A stretch of DNA of 64,000 nucleotides. Origin: Streptomyces cinnamoneus (GTDB lineage Bacteria; Actinomycetota; Actinomycetes; Streptomycetales; Streptomycetaceae). The notes under the pieces were generated by a model. The model was not told the DNA's origin. It did not search any database and worked only from the letters and a program-made list of their open reading frames with translations. Location of the stretch: the NCBI RefSeq assembly GCF_014650495.1, contig NZ_BMVB01000013.1:62001-126000 (forward strand), written 5' to 3'. Of the stretch, positions 1-8,573 are shown in pieces (the stretch's first letter is position 1; every line of letters starts with the position of its first letter). The translations under genes were made by a program, and so were the position numbers.

Positions 1-1221
1 CGCCGCGCCCGTGCGCCAGCAGTTCGGGCCGAAGTCGGCGAGCACGGCGTTGCCGAGCGACCCGGCCGACGCGTACGCCAGAACGACCATCGCGGCCCCG
101 CACACCACCGCCCCCAACAACGCGGTGGCCGCGACCTCCCGGCGCCCCACCCGCCCCCCGCCGCACTCCGAACGCTTCGGCACGGCAGCCCGGGCCACCA
201 CCACCCCCGCCCCCGCGGCCACCGCGGCCGCGCCCGCCAGCGCGAGCGGACCGGCCTGGCCCGGCGCCGGGAGTGCCGCGAGCAGCGGGAAGCGCGGCAG
301 TACGGGCCGGGCGGTCACCAGTCCCAGGGGTGCGACGAGGCTGCCCGCCCCCACCGTGAACCCGGGCCCGAGCCCGTACGCCGCCGCCCAGACCACCGCA
401 TTGGGCAGCAGGGCCGCGCTCAGCAGGCCCACCGCCACCTGCCCCGACCAGCGCGGCGCCAACTGGATGAAGGCTTCCTGCGCCTCACCCGACCGCACGG
501 CCAGCGACACGGCCACGAGCAGGAGCCCGCCGACGAGCAGCACCCCGGTCGCGAGCGCCCCGGTCCGTACGACCGCGGCCAGGCGGGCGCGGGTGAGCCA
601 CCGCCGCACGAACCCCGGCACCACCCGGCACAGCAGCGGCGACGCGTGCCAGCCCGGGCGCCCGGCGGCCCGCCAGACCCCGGCGGCGGTGAAGGCGCCG
701 GCGACCAGCGGCAGGTGCACCAGCGCACTGAGCGGCGCGACCCGCACCGGCCCCGACCACGCGTACAGCGCCGCGGCGAGGCCCACCAGCAGGTAGCCGC
801 CGAGCATGGCGGTGAAGGCGACGCGGGGCAGCGGCCCGGGCTCGTCCGGGGCCGCGCTCTCGGGGGGTTCGAGTGCGTGCCGGGCCGCGCGGTAGAGCAG
901 GGTGCAGGGCACGACCGACAGCAGCAGCGGCGTCAGCCCGAGCGGCGCGGGCCCGCCCGAGAGCGTCTCGGTCCGTACGAGCGAGGCGCCATGGGCCAGC
1001 AGCCACAGGTCGGCGGCGATGCGCAGCGCACCGGCGGGGCCGTTGTCGGGGTACGGCGAAGTGATCCACAGGGCCAGGACGACCATGGAGATGGCCCCGA
1101 TCCCCAGCCCGGCGGCCAGCATCCCGCCGAAGAACACGGTGGACGCCGCGGACGACGGCCCGGTCACGGCGGACCGGGGGCACGGCGGCGACGACGGTCC
1201 GTGATCGGCGTATTGGCTCAC
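1..1221 (-). CDS. DUF6350 family membrane protein (C-terminus cut by window edge)
   Basis: Integral membrane protein of unknown function. The GTG at 1219-1221 opens with MSQYADHGPSSP. The frame stays open through 407 codons to base 1, so the C-terminus lies outside the window. Many hydrophobic segments are visible, for example AGLGIGAISMVVLALWI near residue 33 and LATGVLLVGGLLLVAVSLAV in the middle, so a polytopic membrane protein is clear from sequence. I recognise the family (DUF6350, usual in Streptomyces downstream of sucCD), but no biochemical role is known to me. It is transcribed in the same direction as sucCD and separated from it by a strong terminator at 1341-1382, so it probably has its own promoter in 1222-1340. 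Confidence 0.85.
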   Translation of the reverse strand, partial: MSQYADHGPSSPPCPRSAVTGPSSAASTVFFGGMLAAGLGIGAISMVVLALWITSPYPDNGPAGALRIAADLWLLAHGASLVRTETLSGGPAPLGLTPLLLSVVPCTLLYRAARHALEPPESAAPDEPGPLPRVAFTAMLGGYLLVGLAAALYAWSGPVRVAPLSALVHLPLVAGAFTAAGVWRAAGRPGWHASPLLCRVVPGFVRRWLTRARLAAVVRTGALATGVLLVGGLLLVAVSLAVRSGEAQEAFIQLAPRWSGQVAVGLLSAALLPNAVVWAAAYGLGPGFTVGAGSLVAPLGLVTARPVLPRFPLLAALPAPGQAGPLALAGAAAVAAGAGVVVARAAVPKRSECGGGRVGRREVAATALLGAVVCGAAMVVLAYASAGSLGNAVLADFGPNCWRTGAA

Positions 1222-1340
1222 GGGGCCATGCTGCCAATAACACGGCTTTCCGTCCGGTAGCTGGCAAATGACCGTCGTGTCGCTTGTATGGCAAGGAATA
1301 CGCCTATGACCGTTTCATGAAACCGCCATGTCGTGCAGAC

Positions 1341-1382
1341 GGCCGTGGGCCCGTCCCCCTCTCGGAGGACGGGCCCACGGCC
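1341..1382 (-). terminator. Strong intrinsic terminator after sucCD
   Basis: A perfect 16-bp stem runs from 1341-1356 (GGCCGTGGGCCCGTCC) to its complement at 1367-1382, with a 10-nt loop. It lies 119 nt beyond the sucD stop codon and ahead of the DUF6350 gene. There is no clear U-tract, which is usual for Streptomyces terminators. Confidence 0.8.
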
Positions 1383-1500
1383 TGAAGAGTGACGCCCGGC
1401 CCGAAGGCCGGAGCCGCACCGACCCGAAGGCCGGTCACGCGCGGGTCCCGGCCCTAGGGCCGGAGACCAGGCGGCCGGAACGCCGGTGGCGACGTCGTCG

Positions 1501-2385
1501 TCAGCCGGCCAGCGCGGCGCGCGCGAGGAGAGCCGTCTCGGACGGGGTCTTGCCGACCTTCACGCCCGCGGCCTCAAGGGCCTCCTTCTTCGCCTGCGCG
1601 GTGCCGGAGGAACCGGACACGATCGCACCGGCGTGACCCATGGTCTTGCCCTCGGGCGCGGTGAAGCCGGCCACGTAGCCGACGACCGGCTTGGTGACGT
1701 TGGCCTTGATGAAGTCCGCGGCACGCTCCTCGGCGTCGCCACCGATCTCACCGATCATGACGATCAGGTCGGTGTCGGGGTCGGCCTCGAACGCGGCGAG
1801 CGCGTCGATGTGCGTGGTGCCGATGACCGGGTCGCCACCGATGCCGACGGCGGAGGAGAAGCCGATGTCACGGAGCTCGTACATCATCTGGTAGGTCAGC
1901 GTGCCGGACTTCGACACGAGACCGATGCGGCCGGGCTTGGTGATGTCGCCCGGGATGATGCCGGCGTTGGACTGGCCCGGGGTGATGAGACCGGGGCAGT
2001 TCGGGCCGATGATGCGGGTCTTGTTGCCCTTGGACTTGGCGTACGCCCAGAAGGCGGCCGAGTCGTGGACGGCGATGCCCTCGGTGATCACGACGGCCAG
2101 GCCGATCTCGGCGTCGATCGCCTCGACCACGGCGGCCTTGGCGAAGGCCGGCGGGACGAAGACGACGGTGACGTCGGCACCGGTCTTCTCCATCGCCTCG
2201 GCGACGGAGCCGAAGACCGGGACGGCCGTGCCGTCGAAGTCGACCTCGGTGCCGGCCTTGCGCGGGTTCACGCCGCCGACGATGTTGGTGCCGTCACCCA
2301 GCATGAGCTTGGTGTGCTTCATGCCCGTGGCACCGGTCATCCCCTGGACGATGACCTTGCTGTCCTTGGTGAGGAAGATAGCCAT
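1501..2385 (-). CDS. sucD: Succinate--CoA ligase [ADP-forming] subunit alpha
   Basis: Alpha subunit of succinyl-CoA synthetase, which converts succinyl-CoA, ADP and phosphate to succinate, CoA and ATP in the TCA cycle (cytoplasm). The 294-residue length is normal. The N-terminal CoA-binding Rossmann domain starts MAIFLTKDSKVIVQGMTG. The phosphorylated active-site histidine lies in MGHAGAIVSGSSGTA at about residue 248. The gene starts 20 bp after the sucC stop, so the two are one operon. The C-terminus ends ALLARAALAG just ahead of a strong terminator. Confidence 0.98.
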   Translation of the reverse strand: MAIFLTKDSKVIVQGMTGATGMKHTKLMLGDGTNIVGGVNPRKAGTEVDFDGTAVPVFGSVAEAMEKTGADVTVVFVPPAFAKAAVVEAIDAEIGLAVVITEGIAVHDSAAFWAYAKSKGNKTRIIGPNCPGLITPGQSNAGIIPGDITKPGRIGLVSKSGTLTYQMMYELRDIGFSSAVGIGGDPVIGTTHIDALAAFEADPDTDLIVMIGEIGGDAEERAADFIKANVTKPVVGYVAGFTAPEGKTMGHAGAIVSGSSGTAQAKKEALEAAGVKVGKTPSETALLARAALAG

Positions 2386-2405
2386 GGTTGTGGAGTCCTC
2401 GTCCT

Positions 2406-3584
2406 TTACTTAGCCGCAGCCAGCTCGGCGGCCTTGTCGGCCGCGCCGTCCATGGTGTCCACGCGCTGCACGAGCGGGTGGTTGGCGTCGGACAGGATCT
2501 TGCGACCCAGCTCCGCGTTGTTGCCGTCGAGGCGCACGACCAGCGGCTTGGTGACGTCCTCGCCCTTGTTCTTGAGCAGCTCAAGAGCCTGGACGATGCC
2601 CTTGGCGACCTCGTCGCACGCGGTGATGCCACCGAAGACGTTGACGAAGACGGACTTGACGTCCGGGTCGCCGAGGATGATCTCAAGGCCGTTGGCCATG
2701 ACCTCGGCGGAGGCGCCGCCACCGATGTCGAGGAAGTTGGCGGGCTTGACGCCACCGTGGTTCTCACCGGCGTAGGCGACGACGTCGAGGGTCGACATGA
2801 CCAGACCCGCGCCGTTGCCGATGATGCCGACCTGGCCGTCGAGCTTGACGTAGTTCAGGCCCTTGGCCTTGGCGGCCGCCTCAAGGGGGTTGGCCGCGGC
2901 CTTGTCCTCAAGCGCCTCGTGCTCCGGCTGGCGGAACTCGGCGTTGGCGTCCAGGGACACCTTGCCGTCGAGGGCGATGACGTCGCCGTTGGCGACCTTG
3001 GCCAGCGGGTTGACCTCGACGAGGAGCGCGTCCTCGGCGACGAAGGTCTTCCACAGGGTCACCATGACCTCGGCGACCTTCTCGGCGACCTCGGCCGGGA
3101 ACTTCGCCTGGGCGACGATCTCGCGGGCCTTCTCGATGGTGACGCCCTCGTTGGCGTCGACCGGCACCTTGGCGAGCTTCTCGGGGGTCGTCGCGGCGAC
3201 CTCCTCGATGTCCATGCCGCCCGCGACCGAGGCCATGGCCAGGAAGGTGCGGTTGGTGCGGTCGAGGAGGTACGAGACGTAGTACTCCTCGAGGATCTCC
3301 GGAGCGGTCTCGGCGATCATCACCTTGTGGACCGTGTGGCCCTTGATGTCCATGCCGAGGATGTCCGTCGCGCGGGCGACGGCCTCGTCCGGGGTGGCGG
3401 CCAGCTTCACGCCGCCGGCCTTGCCGCGGCCGCCGACCTTCACCTGAGCCTTGACGACCGAACGGCCGCCCAGACGCTCAGTGGCCTCGCGCGCCGCCTC
3501 AGGCGTGTCGATGACTTCACCGGCCAGCACCGGTACACCGTGCTTGGCGAAGAGGTCCCTCGCCTGGTACTCGAACAGGTCCAC
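2406..3584 (-). CDS. sucC: Succinate--CoA ligase [ADP-forming] subunit beta
   Basis: Beta subunit of succinyl-CoA synthetase with an ATP-grasp nucleotide-binding domain (VVKAQVKVGGRGKAGGVKLA near the N-terminus) and a C-terminal CoA-ligase domain (FLDIGGGASAEVM, VFVNVFGGITACDEVAKGI). I chose the GTG at 3582-3584, giving MDLFEYQARDLFAKHGVPVL, 392 aa. This matches the usual start of the family and has an AAGGGACGG ribosome site just upstream. An upstream ATG at 3605 would place that ribosome site inside the gene. It is the first gene of sucC-sucD. A Crp-like site lies about 180 bp upstream. Confidence 0.97.
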   Translation of the reverse strand: MDLFEYQARDLFAKHGVPVLAGEVIDTPEAAREATERLGGRSVVKAQVKVGGRGKAGGVKLAATPDEAVARATDILGMDIKGHTVHKVMIAETAPEILEEYYVSYLLDRTNRTFLAMASVAGGMDIEEVAATTPEKLAKVPVDANEGVTIEKAREIVAQAKFPAEVAEKVAEVMVTLWKTFVAEDALLVEVNPLAKVANGDVIALDGKVSLDANAEFRQPEHEALEDKAAANPLEAAAKAKGLNYVKLDGQVGIIGNGAGLVMSTLDVVAYAGENHGGVKPANFLDIGGGASAEVMANGLEIILGDPDVKSVFVNVFGGITACDEVAKGIVQALELLKNKGEDVTKPLVVRLDGNNAELGRKILSDANHPLVQRVDTMDGAADKAAELAAAK

Positions 3585-3763
3585 GCGCGTCCGTCCCTTT
3601 TCCATGGATATCGCGGTTCGTTGTCTGCGCGGGCGTGCCGCGGGGCAGCGTGACGACGCGATCTTTTACGAGGGCGGCACACGTTCACCGTTGACGCGGC
3701 ATGTCCGTCTCGCAGGTTATCCCCGAGGGCGGGGGCTCCCTAAATCACAGGTCACACTCTGGC

Positions 3764-3779
3764 CGTGATTACGCTCACA
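3764..3779 (-). promoter_or_regulatory. Candidate Crp-like operator upstream of sucC
   Basis: On the minus strand the sequence reads TGTGAGCGTAATCACG. This matches nine of the ten conserved bases of the classical TGTGA-N6-TCACA cyclic-AMP receptor site. A second partial half-site (GTGTGACCTGTGA, plus-strand 3745-3757) lies next to it toward sucC. It sits in the 241-bp gap between sucC and the end of the VWA gene. This is a pattern match only. Confidence 0.35.
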
Positions 3780-3825
3780 GATCGCGGCGGCGGCCGCACG
3801 TCCAGGGGTATACCTGATGGCCGCC

Positions 3826-5004
3826 TCACGCCTCCGGTATGGGGAGCGGGCGCTTCTCCAGGGCCGCGGCCATGACGTCGGGGAAGAGGTCCGGCGTACA
3901 GGCGAAGGCCGGGGCGCCCAGGGCCGCCAGCGCCGCCGCGTGATCGCCGTCGTAGGCGGGAGCCCCCTCGTCGGAGAGCGCCAGCAGGGTGACGAACTGG
4001 ACACCGGACGCCTTCATCGCCGCCACCCGCTTGAGCATCTCGTCACGGATGCCGCCCTCGTAGAGATCACTGATGAGGACGACGACGGTCTCCGCCGGCC
4101 GGGTGATCCGCGACTGGCAGTAGGCGAGCGCGCGGTTGATGTCCGTGCCGCCGCCGAGCTGGGTGCCGAACAGCACGTCCACGGGGTCGGTCAGCTGCTC
4201 GGTGAGGTCCACGACGGAGGTGTCGAAGACGACGAGGCGGGTGTCGAGGGCCCGCATCGAGGCGAGGACCGCGCCGAAGACGGAGGCGTAGACGACGGAG
4301 GCGGCCATCGAGCCCGACTGGTCGATGCAGAGGATCACCTCTTTCCTCACCGACTGCGCGGCGCGGCCGTAGCCGATGAGGCGCTCCGGGACGACCGTGC
4401 GGTACTCGGGCAGGTAGTTCTTCAGGTTGGCCCGGATGGTGCGGTCCCAGTCGATGTCGTGGTGGCGGGGGCGGCCGACGCGCGCGGAGCGGTCGAGGGC
4501 GCCGGAGAGCGTGGCGCGGGTGCGGGTCGCCAGGCGCTTCTCCAGGTCCTGGACGACCTTGCGCACGACGGCGCGGGCCGTTTCCTTCGTCGTCTCGGGC
4601 ATGGCCCGGTTGAGCGAGAGCAGGGTGCCGACGAGGTGGACGTCCGCCTCGACGGCCTCCAGCATCTCCGGCTCCAGCAGCAGGGCGGACAGCCCGAGCC
4701 GGTCGATGGCGTCGCGCTGCATCACCTGAACGACGGATGCCGGGAAGTACGTGCGGATGTCCCCCAGCCAGCGCGCGACCCGCGGCGCGGAGCCGCCGAG
4801 CCCGCCCTCGCGCGGGCCGCCGCCCCGTTCCCGGCCGGTGCCGGGCCGGGAGCCGTAGAGCGCTTCCAGCGTCCGGTCCATGGCGGCGTCGGTGCCCGCG
4901 AGCGCGCACCCCGTGCCGTCGCCGCCCTCGCCCCCGAGGACGAGCCGCCAGCGCCGCAGCCGCTCGCCGGCCCCGGTCGCCCGTGTGGCGGGTGCCGTGT
5001 TCAT
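3826..5004 (-). CDS. VWA domain protein of a MoxR system (YehP-like)
   Basis: A 392-aa protein with a C-terminal von Willebrand factor A domain. The MIDAS metal site is visible as CIDQSGSMAAS (DxSxS) near residue 226, with the partner threonine in GGGTDINRAL and aspartate in VLISDLYEGG. The N-terminal half is a helical domain of unknown role. It starts at ATG 5004 and overlaps the stop of the upstream DUF5682 gene by 4 bp (ATGA), so it is the last gene of the MoxR-DUF5682-VWA operon. In such systems the VWA protein is thought to act as substrate adaptor or scaffold for the MoxR ATPase. Length and gene order match E. coli yehP. Confidence 0.9.
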   Translation of the reverse strand: MNTAPATRATGAGERLRRWRLVLGGEGGDGTGCALAGTDAAMDRTLEALYGSRPGTGRERGGGPREGGLGGSAPRVARWLGDIRTYFPASVVQVMQRDAIDRLGLSALLLEPEMLEAVEADVHLVGTLLSLNRAMPETTKETARAVVRKVVQDLEKRLATRTRATLSGALDRSARVGRPRHHDIDWDRTIRANLKNYLPEYRTVVPERLIGYGRAAQSVRKEVILCIDQSGSMAASVVYASVFGAVLASMRALDTRLVVFDTSVVDLTEQLTDPVDVLFGTQLGGGTDINRALAYCQSRITRPAETVVVLISDLYEGGIRDEMLKRVAAMKASGVQFVTLLALSDEGAPAYDGDHAAALAALGAPAFACTPDLFPDVMAAALEKRPLPIPEA

Positions 5005-7349
5005 CGTCCCGTTCCTCCCGTCGGTGTCGTGCCCAGCAGCAGGCGCATGGTCGGCAGTACGGCCTCGGCCCGCTCCTCGTCGAGGGCGGCGCCGAAGCCG
5101 GGTATCCCCTTCTCCTCGGCGGCCCGGCCCGCCTCCTCGTCCGCCGGGCCGCGGCGCACCTGCTCGCCGAGGGCCCGGCGGACCCCCGCCTCGAACGCGG
5201 AGAAGGTGCGGCGCAGCAGCGGCAGCACGCCCGTGAAGGCGTCCGGCGGGACGCCGGTGAGCCAGTCGTCGACGAGGGTGAAGAGACGTGGGTCGTGGAT
5301 CAGCAGGGAGCCGCCGCTGCCGAGGAACCCTTCGATCCATGCGGCCGCGTCGGCCGGTGCGGCGCCGGCGGACAGGGCGAGGCCCATGAGGCGGGCGGCC
5401 TCGCCCTCGGCGAGCCCGCCGTCGTCGAGCAGCAGCCGCGCGGCCCGGCCGCGGATGCCGCCGGGCAGCCCGTCCCGCCCGGCGAGCACCGTGAGCACGG
5501 CCGCCCACCGCTCGCGCATGCCGGACTCGCCCGGCACTCCGGGCCCCGCCAGGAGGCCGACGGCCTGGTGGACGGCGTCGACGTGCTCCCGCATCCGGGC
5601 GGCGGCGTCGGCGTCGAGGCCCGAGCAGGCGGCGGGCAGGCCGACGAAGACGCGCTCGGCCAGCCCTGCGGCCACCTCGCCGAGCGCGGTGGCGTCCGTG
5701 CGGCGCACGTCGCCGTAGCGCAGGGAACGGACGAGGGCGGGCAGGGCCTGCGCCAGGTGCCCGACGTCCGTGTCGAGGGCGGCGCGCTCGGACAGGGCCC
5801 GCATGACGACGGGCAGGGCCTCCCCCAGCCCGGCGAGCAGGCACAGCTCGGCCAGGGTGGTGACGTCGGCGAGGGCCTTCGCCTCGTGGGCCAGGGACTG
5901 GGCCCTGGCGGTGGCGGCGCTCTCCACGGTCGTGCCCCACACCGCCGCCTCGGCCAGGCGCACGGCCAGCTCGGGCTCCCAGCACAGCCGCCAGGTCTCG
6001 CGGAACGTCCCGAGGCCGCCGCGCGAGCGGACCGGCTCGCCCCAGCCGACGCCGAGCAGCCGCAGCCGGTGCAGCAGCCGGCTGCGGGCCGCGTCGGTGT
6101 CCTTGCGCAGGTCGAACTCCCAGTCCCGGCCGGCTGCTTCGGGCTTGAGGCGCAGGGTGCGCTGGAGGCGGGTCAGGTCGCGCTGCAGGGGTGAGGCGGG
6201 CGCGGAGTCGGGGACCTTGCCGAGCACGTCGCCGATCACGAGCCGGTCCCGGACGAGCGCGAGGGGGACGTCCGAGCCCTCGCACATCACCGCGCGGATC
6301 GCGTCGGTGGTCTCGGTGAGCCCGGCGAGCGGGCGGCCGCGCAGCGCGGCGAGGGTGTCGGCGAGCCGTACGGCCTCGATGACGTGCGCGGAGGAGACGG
6401 GGTGGTCCTCTTCGCGCAGCAGGCGCGCGACGGTGGTCATCCACCGCTCGACGGGCCGGTCGGGGGCGTGGAAGAGGTGCCCGTACCAGCCGGGCGAGGT
6501 GATGCCGGCGCCGTAGCCGCTGTGGCGCGAGAGCCGGCGGTGCGTCCACGGCACCCAGACCGTCTCCGCCTTGACCTTGGGCAGTCCCTTCAGCAGCTGC
6601 CGGTCGGCGGTCACGGTCCGCTTCTCGGCGAGGGCGGGGACGTGCCAGGCGCCGCAGACGACGGCGATGTCGTCACCGAACTCCCGGCGGGCTTCCCGCA
6701 GTTTGAGCCGCATGTGCGCCTCGCGCACGGTGTCGCGGCCGGCGTCTCCGCTGCTCCCGTCACTGTCGTCGTCGCCGTAGGCGGTCCGCAGCTCCGCCAT
6801 GGCCTCGGCGATGGCCCGGAAGGGAGCGAGCGCGTCGCCGCCCGCGGGGCCGCCGTCGCGGGAGTGCTCGACGACGTCCTCCCACCACCGCTCGGGGTCG
6901 TCGTACCCGGCCGCGCCGGCCAGGGCGGCGAGGGGGTCCAGGCGCGGTGCCGGGCGCGGATCGCCGGGGCCCGGCTCCTGAGCCTGCTCCTGTTCCTGCT
7001 GCTGCCCGCCGGGGCCGCCCGCCGCGAGCGAATGGGCCGCCGGCAGGTCGATGAAGCGCACCGGCACGTCGTGGGTCAGCGCCCAGCGCAGGGCTGCCCA
7101 TTCCGGCGAGAACGCGGCGAACGGCCAGAACGCGGCGCGCCCGGGGTCGTCGGAGACGTGTGCGAGCAGGGCCACCGGCGGGCGCATCCCCTCCTCGGCG
7201 GCGAGGTGGACCAGCGCGTCCGCCTCGGGCGGGCCCTCGATGAGCACGGCCCCGGGCCGGCACTGGTCGAGCGCCGCCACCACGGCCCGCGCGGAGCCCG
7301 GCCCGTGGTGGCGCACCCCCAGCAGCGCCGGGCCGGCCGGCCCGCTCAT
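5001..7349 (-). CDS. DUF5682 family protein (YehM-like)
   Basis: A 782-aa cytoplasmic protein of unknown function. The N-terminus (LLGVRHHGPGSARAVVAALD, then VLIEGPPEAD) and a later DDIAVVCGAWHVPAL are the characteristic motifs. They resemble the conserved GxRH and H-bearing motifs of ChaN/EreA/TraB-like hydrolase folds, but that link is inference. The rest is mostly alpha-helical. Its start overlaps the MoxR stop by 4 bp and its stop overlaps the VWA start by 4 bp, so the three are translationally coupled. Length and position match E. coli yehM (about 760 aa), also uncharacterised. Confidence 0.88.
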   Translation of the reverse strand: MSGPAGPALLGVRHHGPGSARAVVAALDQCRPGAVLIEGPPEADALVHLAAEEGMRPPVALLAHVSDDPGRAAFWPFAAFSPEWAALRWALTHDVPVRFIDLPAAHSLAAGGPGGQQQEQEQAQEPGPGDPRPAPRLDPLAALAGAAGYDDPERWWEDVVEHSRDGGPAGGDALAPFRAIAEAMAELRTAYGDDDSDGSSGDAGRDTVREAHMRLKLREARREFGDDIAVVCGAWHVPALAEKRTVTADRQLLKGLPKVKAETVWVPWTHRRLSRHSGYGAGITSPGWYGHLFHAPDRPVERWMTTVARLLREEDHPVSSAHVIEAVRLADTLAALRGRPLAGLTETTDAIRAVMCEGSDVPLALVRDRLVIGDVLGKVPDSAPASPLQRDLTRLQRTLRLKPEAAGRDWEFDLRKDTDAARSRLLHRLRLLGVGWGEPVRSRGGLGTFRETWRLCWEPELAVRLAEAAVWGTTVESAATARAQSLAHEAKALADVTTLAELCLLAGLGEALPVVMRALSERAALDTDVGHLAQALPALVRSLRYGDVRRTDATALGEVAAGLAERVFVGLPAACSGLDADAAARMREHVDAVHQAVGLLAGPGVPGESGMRERWAAVLTVLAGRDGLPGGIRGRAARLLLDDGGLAEGEAARLMGLALSAGAAPADAAAWIEGFLGSGGSLLIHDPRLFTLVDDWLTGVPPDAFTGVLPLLRRTFSAFEAGVRRALGEQVRRGPADEEAGRAAEEKGIPGFGAALDEERAEAVLPTMRLLLGTTPTGGTGR

Positions 7350-8446
7350 GCCGACACCTCGCGGCAGGCGCGGTAGAAGTCCTTCCAGCCGTCGCGCTCA
7401 CGGACGACGGTCTCCAGGTACTCCTGCCAGATGACGCGGTCCTGCGCCGGGTCGCGGACGACGGCGCCGAGGATTCCGGCGGCCACGTCCCCGGCGCGCA
7501 GCACTCCGTCGCCGAAGTGGGCGGCCAGGGCCAGCCCGCCGGTGACGACGGAGATCGCCTCGGCGGTCGAGAGCGTGCCCGAGGGCGACTTGAGCTTCGT
7601 GCGGCCGTCGGTGGTGAGCCCGTCGCGCAGCTCGCGGAAGACGGTGACGACGCGGCGGATCTCGTCGATGCCGTCGGGCGAGGCGGGCAGGTCGAGGGAG
7701 CGGCCGAGCTGGTCGACGCGGCGGGCGACGATGCCGACCTCGGCGTCGGCCGTGGCGGGCAGGGGCAGCACGACCGTGTTGAAACGGCGGCGCAGCGCGC
7801 TGGAGAGCTCGTTGACGCCGCGGTCGCGGTCGTTGGCGGTGGCGATCAGGTTGAACCCGCGGACGGCCTGCACCTCCTCCCCCAGCTCGGGGATGGGCAG
7901 GGTCTTCTCGGACAGGACGGTGATGAGGGTGTCCTGTACGTCGGCGGGGATGCGGGTGAGCTCCTCGACGCGCGCCGTCATGCCCTCGGCCATGGCCCGC
8001 ATGACGGGGCTCGGCACGAGCGCCTCGCGGCTGGGGCCGTGGGCGAGGAGCCGGGCGTAGTTCCAGCCGTAGCGGATGGCTTCCTCGGCGGTGCCGGCCG
8101 TGCCCTGCACAAGCAGGGTGGAGTCGCCGCTGACGGCCGCGGCCAGGTGCTCGGACACCCATGTCTTGGCCGTACCGGGCACGCCGAGCAGGAGCAGGGC
8201 GCGGTCGGTGGCGAGCGTGGTGACGGCGACCTCGACGACTCTGCGCGGGCCGACGTACTTAGGTGTGATCACGGTGCCGTCGGGCAGCGTGCCGCCGAGC
8301 AGGTAGGTGGCGACCGCCCACGGCGACAGGCGCCAACGGGCCGGCCTGGGGCGGTCGTCGGCCGCCGCGAGGGCCTTCAGCTCCTCGGCGAAGGCGTCCT
8401 CCGCATGCGGTCGCAGGGCTTCGGTCTCAATTCCGGGCACGGTCAC
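7346..8446 (-). CDS. MoxR-family AAA+ ATPase (YehL-like)
   Basis: A 366-aa AAA+ ATPase. Walker A is GVPGTAKT at residues 88-95, sensor 1 is FNLIATAND, and the arginine-finger region is LSSALRRRFNTVVLPLP. The position normally holding the Walker B DE pair reads VEELTRIPADVQD, so the usual Asp is Glu. MoxR ATPases act as chaperone-like machines with VWA partners, and here the VWA gene is two genes downstream. The GTG start at 8446 has a GAGGGGGA ribosome site. Transcription probably starts from the divergent PafBC-like promoter region at 8485-8507. It is first gene of a coupled three-gene operon. Confidence 0.93.
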   Translation of the reverse strand: MTVPGIETEALRPHAEDAFAEELKALAAADDRPRPARWRLSPWAVATYLLGGTLPDGTVITPKYVGPRRVVEVAVTTLATDRALLLLGVPGTAKTWVSEHLAAAVSGDSTLLVQGTAGTAEEAIRYGWNYARLLAHGPSREALVPSPVMRAMAEGMTARVEELTRIPADVQDTLITVLSEKTLPIPELGEEVQAVRGFNLIATANDRDRGVNELSSALRRRFNTVVLPLPATADAEVGIVARRVDQLGRSLDLPASPDGIDEIRRVVTVFRELRDGLTTDGRTKLKSPSGTLSTAEAISVVTGGLALAAHFGDGVLRAGDVAAGILGAVVRDPAQDRVIWQEYLETVVRERDGWKDFYRACREVSA

Positions 8447-8484
8447 AAGTCCCCCTCGTCGTGCGCTTCCGGGCTACGCGACAA

Positions 8485-8507
8485 ACCCTGCACCACACCA
8501 CTGACAA
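8485..8507 (-). promoter_or_regulatory. PafBC-type (RecA-NDp) promoter element for the MoxR operon
   Basis: On the minus strand TTGTCAGTG (plus 8499-8507) is followed after exactly 8 nt by CAGGGT (8485-8490). The actinobacterial LexA-independent DNA-damage promoter is TTGTCRGTG-N8-TANNNT. The first half is perfect and the -10 has CA in place of TA. The start codon lies about 40 nt further. The 16-bp arm 8498-8513 is exactly repeated in inverted orientation at 8538-8553. Confidence 0.6.
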
Positions 8508-8543
8508 TCGGCCCCGGCGGAGCAAAAGCGCTGGTCAGGCCGA

Positions 8544-8566
8544 TTGTCAGTGGGTGCCCCTACCTT
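8544..8566 (+). promoter_or_regulatory. PafBC-type (RecA-NDp) promoter for the SWIM gene, perfect match
   Basis: TTGTCAGTG at 8544-8552, then 8 nt, then TACCTT at 8561-8566. This fits every position of the TTGTCRGTG-N8-TANNNT motif bound by PafBC after DNA damage in mycobacteria and other actinobacteria. The -10 ends 7 nt before the ATG at 8574, so the transcript would be leaderless. The 16-bp arm GGCCGATTGTCAGTGG at 8538-8553 is the exact inverse of 8498-8513, with 24 bp between. Confidence 0.75.
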
Positions 8567-8573
8567 CGGGACC

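Noticed and set aside
3826..6549. A 907-codon frame running from within the DUF5682 gene into the VWA gene
   Set aside because: Only the part after ATG 5004 is the VWA protein. The upstream part is an out-of-frame reading of DUF5682 with long Arg/Pro/Ala runs.
8498..8553. The 16-bp inverted repeat as a terminator or mobile-element end
   Set aside because: It lies between divergent genes, the arms are 24 bp apart, and each arm coincides with a PafBC-type promoter half. There is no transposase or target duplication.
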